Source: Aselliscus stoliczkanus
Taxonomy: Eukaryota > Chordata > Mammalia > Chiroptera > Hipposideridae
Reading direction: 5' to 3'
NCBI GenBank assembly: GCA_033961575.1
Contig: CM066737.1
Location: 51,436,771-51,500,770 of the forward strand
Length of the DNA stretch: 64,000 bases
This document shows positions 59,411 through 64,000 of the stretch, piece after piece. Made by a program: the position numbers and the translations under genes. Numbering within the stretch: position 1 is the first letter of the stretch; each line of letters starts with the position of its first letter. The notes beneath the pieces were generated by a model. It made no database searches. It was not told the DNA's origin and saw only the letters and a program-made list of their open reading frames with translations.

Positions 59411-60015
59411 ATCCAATATTAAAATTCATTACCCTTCTCAAAGCCACCTAACTAACCTGCTGCATCTGTGATCTGATCTCAGCACATAAGTGTAAAAAAG
59501 AAAATGTCAAACTGGACACCATGTTCTTCTCAGTTTAACCAATTATGGTCAAGTTTCATTAGTAACTAGCCAGATTTTTCTTCTTGGAGTTTTTTATTCA
59601 GAATATAGAACAAGTAGTGTTCATTAAGAGTGCATGGCCACCATGGATGTGTAATTTTCAAATTGGTTGTTCTTGAATGTGTGTTCTTACCAAAACTGAT
59701 TATGAAGGATTTCGACAAGTTATTTTGAGAAAGTCCACACTTGACCAGTTTTGGGTTTTTTCCCTCTCTGGACAGGAAAAATGTGTATCTCCAATATCCC
59801 CCCCACAAAAAAAAGTCCTTTGCAGTAACAAGGTACCATAAGGGAGTAATTATGATAAGCTTGAAGTTGCAAATTAACACATTAAAGACCATATAGATAA
59901 TTTTCCTGGTAGTCTTGACCTGTACTTGAAAGTTCCCTGGAGGAATGTAATTTTTTTATCTTAATAAACTAAAAACATATGCCCCGAAATAATGACAATG
60001 ATAATAAATGATTTT

Positions 60016-60115
60016 TTTTTTGAGGGCAGTGTCACTGGCCCTCCTATGTGGGACCGAACCGGGGCTGCTGGCTTCCCAAGCCAGTGCTTAACCACCGCGC
60101 CACTTGGCCTGCACA
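60016..60115 (-). mobile_element. SINE-S
   Basis: Exact 15-base duplication ataataaatgatttt at 60,001-60,015 and 60,116-60,130. Confidence 0.95.
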
Positions 60116-60130
60116 ATAATAAATGATTTT

Positions 60131-60470
60131 TAAGTAGGTGCTTTTTATATATGATCTCATTTGTTAATGTTGAAAACATTTCTATGAGACAAATGTTACT
60201 AGCCTGGTTTTCAAAAATGGAAACCAAGGGGCTGGCCGAGTGGCACAGTGGTTAAGAGCTGGCTTGGGACGCAAGTGGCGTGGGTTCAGATCCCACATAT
60301 GAGGGCCAGTGACACTGCCCTTAACATTAAAAAAAAAGGAAACCAAGACTCAGGAAGGTTTGGTACTTTGCCTATGCTTGTAGCTTTAGTGAATGACAGA
60401 TGTAATATTTAGCCCAAATTATCTGATTACAAATTTGATGTATTTTCCATTATACTGTAATATAATAGCT
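60131..60470 (-). repeat. MIR remnant, split by a SINE-S
   Basis: tatgatctcatttgttaatg, tctatgagacaaatgttact and, after the SINE, accaagactcaggaagg and ttccattatactgtaat follow reverse MIR order. Confidence 0.65.
60229..60337 (+). mobile_element. SINE-S
   Basis: Duplication ggaaaccaag at 60,219-60,228 and 60,338-60,347. Confidence 0.92.
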
Positions 60471-61988
60471 TACTACTGTTTGTAGATATTCCAAGGTTTC
60501 TCCTTCGTCTACCACCACAAAAAACAAAAACAAAAAAACAAAAAAAAACCCCAAAACTCTTACAATGAATCTGTAGCTCTTCTGTTGAACCATAATTCTA
60601 TTCAAATGGCTTTTCACTGAGCATTTCTTTAGGATTACCTAGTTGGTTACCTAACCTGCTTTGCCCTTATGAGTCTGTCTTTGACTACCTTCTGCAGAGC
60701 TAGGATAGTAGGACTTTAAAGAATACAGCTTTCAAGACTGTTTCCTGTTGCTATTCATAAATAGCCTTCCATCAACTCAATCACATTGCTTTCTTTGTGC
60801 TTCTCCCTCTTCTCTATATATTTCTTTTTCTCCCACTGTTTTCACAAATCCTTTTGATTGTTTTTCCTCTAAGGCCCTGTCCCTAGCAAAGTTTCCACTT
60901 GAAGTGGAGCTATTTCCTATAAGAAATTCCAGGATATGAACAGTCATACTACCAAGAACCATATGCTATAGCTCCAGCAAAAAGACCTCTCACAAAAGAC
61001 AGAGTGTTTTCTGTTCTAACAATGTCCCTCCTGCACAGGGAGCCCCACTACTCCACATATTGTGGGGGGATTTTTTTTCAACTTTAGCCCCTTAAACATT
61101 TATCTTAACTTTGTCAATAGACTCTTGTTTCCTCTTTTTTGGGGGTTAGGGGACAATGTGAAGCAAGAAAATCCTTGTTGAAAATAGTGCAAAAAGTTAG
61201 CCAAGTAACTAAACTAAGGGAAAGTTGAAGGGGAAAGGCTTAAAGAAAACATTCTTAGTATGGATAGTTAAGTAGCAACAGGGGATAAATGTAGGACACA
61301 GGTGGTCAGCATGTGTTTTGAGCAAAGGCAACATTATCCAACAAACAGAAATATTCCTTTAGAATATTGCCATTTGTTATATAGGCTCAGAGGGGTAGAG
61401 GAGAGGTTTTCCTCCAAGCAATTGTTTCTATTGTGTCAGGTTGCATTACAACAAGCAAAGGCTAGCTACATTTTTGTCTGATCTGTTATAGGGCTGTATT
61501 TTAATTCCACTGCCACACCAACCAATCCTTTCATGTTTGTAATCATAACTTAGTCTGTGGAACAAAAGAACTGCCTGGCACAGTGCCTCCTGGCATACAT
61601 AACCCACATCCTCCCTTATCTAAAACAGTCTTTAAACTGACAAGGGAGCACCCGTGTGGATATCAGCTGCTTCATTATTCTAGCAAGTGTAGAAATTCCA
61701 AGTGACTCCATTTTGGCCATCTTTGGAGAGAGAGAATTATTGCTGTCTTCATTTTGTTGTCCTGATATGTCCTCCAGGGGTGTGGCTTAAAAATCATCAT
61801 TCAACAGATGGCTCTGGAAGAGATGATTCCAATGGTTTGACTGTTGACAAATCTCCCTAGGAAAATCTTTACTATTTATCACTATGGTAATGCCAAGCCT
61901 GCCCATCTGCCTCTGGACTCGTTTGCCCCAGGGTCTGTTGACTAAATTAGAGAGCAGAAACCCACCTTGGTTCAGTTCCTAACCTAAT
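60471..61988. other. Unassigned sequence
   Basis: The part at 61,640-61,980 (aagtgactccattttggcc and following) is reminiscent of a retroviral LTR but not placeable. No gene is recognised. Confidence 0.4.
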
Positions 61989-62002
61989 AGCAAAGGTAGT
62001 CT

Positions 62003-62368
62003 CTTTTGAAAAAATATTTTATTGGGGAATTGGAGGAGGGATACAGCGTTGGGGAATCGGGGAAGGGGAATAGACAAGTTGCTATCCTTTTTGTCCTTTA
62101 GTCTAGTTGTGGAGGACGTTGCTTCACTGGCCCATGTTGGTATTGTGCTCATTGTACTTATCCCGGCTAAGGCAGTTGGTCACTGGTCATTGGACAGCCG
62201 CTCACAGTGGCTCACAGCAGCCCAGGTCCAGGTTGAGCTGTTGTTCACCATCTTTGCTGTAGAGGGCTCAGCGTTACTGTCCCTCATGTGGAATCCGAAC
62301 CCAGGCTCTGCTGATCAGAACTGGCTTCCCAAGCCAACTCTTAACCAACGCTCCACTTGGCCAGTCCC
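62003..62368 (-). mobile_element. SINE-L
   Basis: Duplication agcaaaggtagtct / agcaaatgtagtct at 61,989-62,002 and 62,369-62,382. Part of the mid-body is missing. The plus-strand 124-codon frame is read-through. Confidence 0.93.
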
Positions 62369-62409
62369 AGCAAATGTAGTCTTATGGTACGAATGAGTGC
62401 TATGTAGGC

Positions 62410-62485
62410 ACATAGTCATTCATTCATTCATCATATTTATTAAATATATACTATCTGTTAGTATGTTGTTCTACTTTCAAACAGT
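62410..62485 (-). repeat. MIR- or L2-like tail
   Basis: cattcattcattcatcatat and ttattaaatatatactatct resemble the reverse of the common ancient-repeat tail. Confidence 0.45.
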
Positions 62486-63365
62486 GTGGCATTATGGAGT
62501 TTGAACTTTCAAGTCCTCATCTGAATCTGAGTGGATACAGTCAGGGCAAGACTTGAGATATCATATTATTAGTAAATCAACAAGCTTGCCTTGTTACACT
62601 GAACATGAAATGACAAACAACCAATTAAAGACCTAGGCAGTTTTAACCAGTCTCTAAGAATAATCCACATCAGTGCATTCTTAGTTGTCTGCATGATTCC
62701 TTGATCATGACTATTTGCTTGAGGATGTTGAGGTGTGATGGTGACAGTTTGGAGAATGCTTCTGACCACACATTTCTCACACTCAGTTGGGGAAGGTGTT
62801 CTGGCAAAAGATGGTGGACTGAGCACATGTATTTACTTCTTTTCCTTTCCTTAGTCTCATCAAAATGATAGAAAACACATTTTCAAAATAATTAAACCAT
62901 AACAGGTCTAGAAAACAAAAAAGGCATGCAACAATAGTCTAGAAAGGTTCAGGAAATCCTAAAAGATAGAAAGCAGATGGGGTCTGATTAATGGAGGAGA
63001 TAAGAGGAGGGAAACTAAAACTCAAAACTAGGATAGTAAGAGTACTTTCTTCTAAGAGAGCTCCAAGGAATGCCAAGCTCAGTCTCAGGAAACACAAGAC
63101 CATAAGTGGACCATGGAGCAATTTGTAGTGTAATCAAAGAACTGCATTCAGAACTCTTAGACAAATAGCACTTCCCACAGTCCTCTCTCCCATTCAGAGC
63201 AAACAGTGGCTGGTAGTATAGACTCGCCCCACGAATTAACCTGAAAACTGCATCTGCATTATAAAGAGTGTAAACTATCTGCCTAGAGTGGAGAGGCTCC
63301 CTGGATGTTGGTTCCTAAAGAGAGTTTGAGGTAAGTTTAGACACGTGCAAAAGATATCTAGGAAC
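62486..63365. other. Unassigned sequence
   Basis: No feature supported. Confidence 0.4.
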
Positions 63366-63606
63366 CAATGATTCTCAACACTGCTTACAAGTGAAATCAC
63401 ATAGGAAGCACTCAAGTTGAAAACAATGGCTCTAAAGCAGTCTTTCTAAACCTTAATGAGCATATTAACCACCTTCGGATCCTGTTTAAATGTATATTTT
63501 GATCCTTCAAGTCTGAAGTAGAGTTTGAGATTATGCATTTCTACCAAGACCTAAGCACCCAAATTCCAAGGTTGTTGGTAGAAGAACCACACATGGCGTA
63601 GCAAGG
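63366..63606 (+). mobile_element. MER5-like hAT remnants
   Basis: A full-span copy at about 63,436-63,606 (gcagtctttctaaacctta, gagattatgcatttctacca, agaagaaccacacatgg) follows a possible fragment at 63,366-63,430 (atgattctcaacactgc). Confidence 0.65.
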
Positions 63607-63945
63607 ACCTAAAAGAATCACAAAATACTTATAACTTCAAGACAGAATGTAACTATTAACCAACTTGATCATAGGAATGTAAATTTATAAACACAAATTG
63701 CAAAGTGGGAGAACTTAGGAGGGTGGAGATAAGTAAAAGGATGTTAATTTCATTACCTTTCATATCTTACATTTCAGGATCAATAGACACTGACTAAAGT
63801 TAAAATAAGAAATATAGATTTAATGTATTATTAAAATCTATTATAAAACCCTAAAACTAATATGATAACAATGAGATAGTAGAAGGAAAATAGAAAGCCA
63901 TGAAAATGAGATAAAATTTTCATCTCTAAAAATAATAAAAAATAA

Positions 63946-64000
63946 GGGCCGACCGAGTGGCACATTGCCTAAGAGCTGGCTTGGGATGCCAGCGGTCCTG
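63946..64000 (+). mobile_element. SINE head, cut off by the window edge
   Basis: gggccgaccgagtggcac to ccagcggtcctg. The subtype cannot be decided. Confidence 0.85.

Overview
This 64 kb window is mammalian, repeat-dense DNA with no host protein-coding gene that I can support. It is probably intergenic or deep intronic. Almost every open reading frame is transposon-derived or a chance read-through. About 33 copies of a tRNA-derived SINE group are present, with heads resembling ggccggccgagtggc and ends resembling gggccagtgacactgccctc. A few copies are dimeric tRNA SINEs whose tail contains AATAAAATC. Together with abundant L1 and ancient MIR, L2, MER5-like, MLT1-like and ERVL-like repeats, this suggests a bat, most likely a yinpterochiropteran of the horseshoe/roundleaf-bat group. 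That placement rests on recalled SINE architecture and has not been checked against a library.

Layout. Positions 1-4.9 kb hold an old plus-strand L1 cut by SINEs and by an internally deleted mariner. Positions 4.9-10.6 kb are mostly unique, with one long SINE, a MIR-like piece and a G/A- and CA-rich tract. Positions 10.6-15.6 kb hold L1 pieces (one with a near-perfect fold-back), two hAT-type elements and a unique block with a weak terminal-exon candidate at 13,417. Positions 15.7-30.4 kb are one very old minus-strand L1 split by an MLT1-like LTR, a 5'-truncated L1, many SINEs and a 3.7 kb deletion-derivative L1 (here L1-D), which itself carries a Tigger and a plus-strand L1. Positions 30.4-34.7 kb hold SINEs, a second mariner copy and a tailless tRNA-Lys half retropseudogene. 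Positions 34.7-48.8 kb are an L1-in-L1 nest: L1-C (half-size) contains L1-B (half-size) and L1-A (full length, 7.3 kb), each with recognisable target-site duplications. Positions 48.8-64 kb are mainly unique sequence with scattered SINEs, an ERVL-like solo LTR, and MIR, L2 and MER5-like remnants.

The most interesting signal is a set of three half-size L1 elements (B, C and D) that keep the 5' UTR, ORF1 and 3' UTR but lack the reverse transcriptase part of ORF2. C and D share the same internal junction. This indicates a propagated, non-autonomous HAL1-like lineage rather than random decay. L1-B has a different junction and tandem 111-base monomers in its 5' UTR. Smaller highlights are a tRNA half mobilised by L1, an L1 fold-back, an inverted SINE pair sitting on a host deletion, and SINEs that share one tRNA head but end in two different tail classes.
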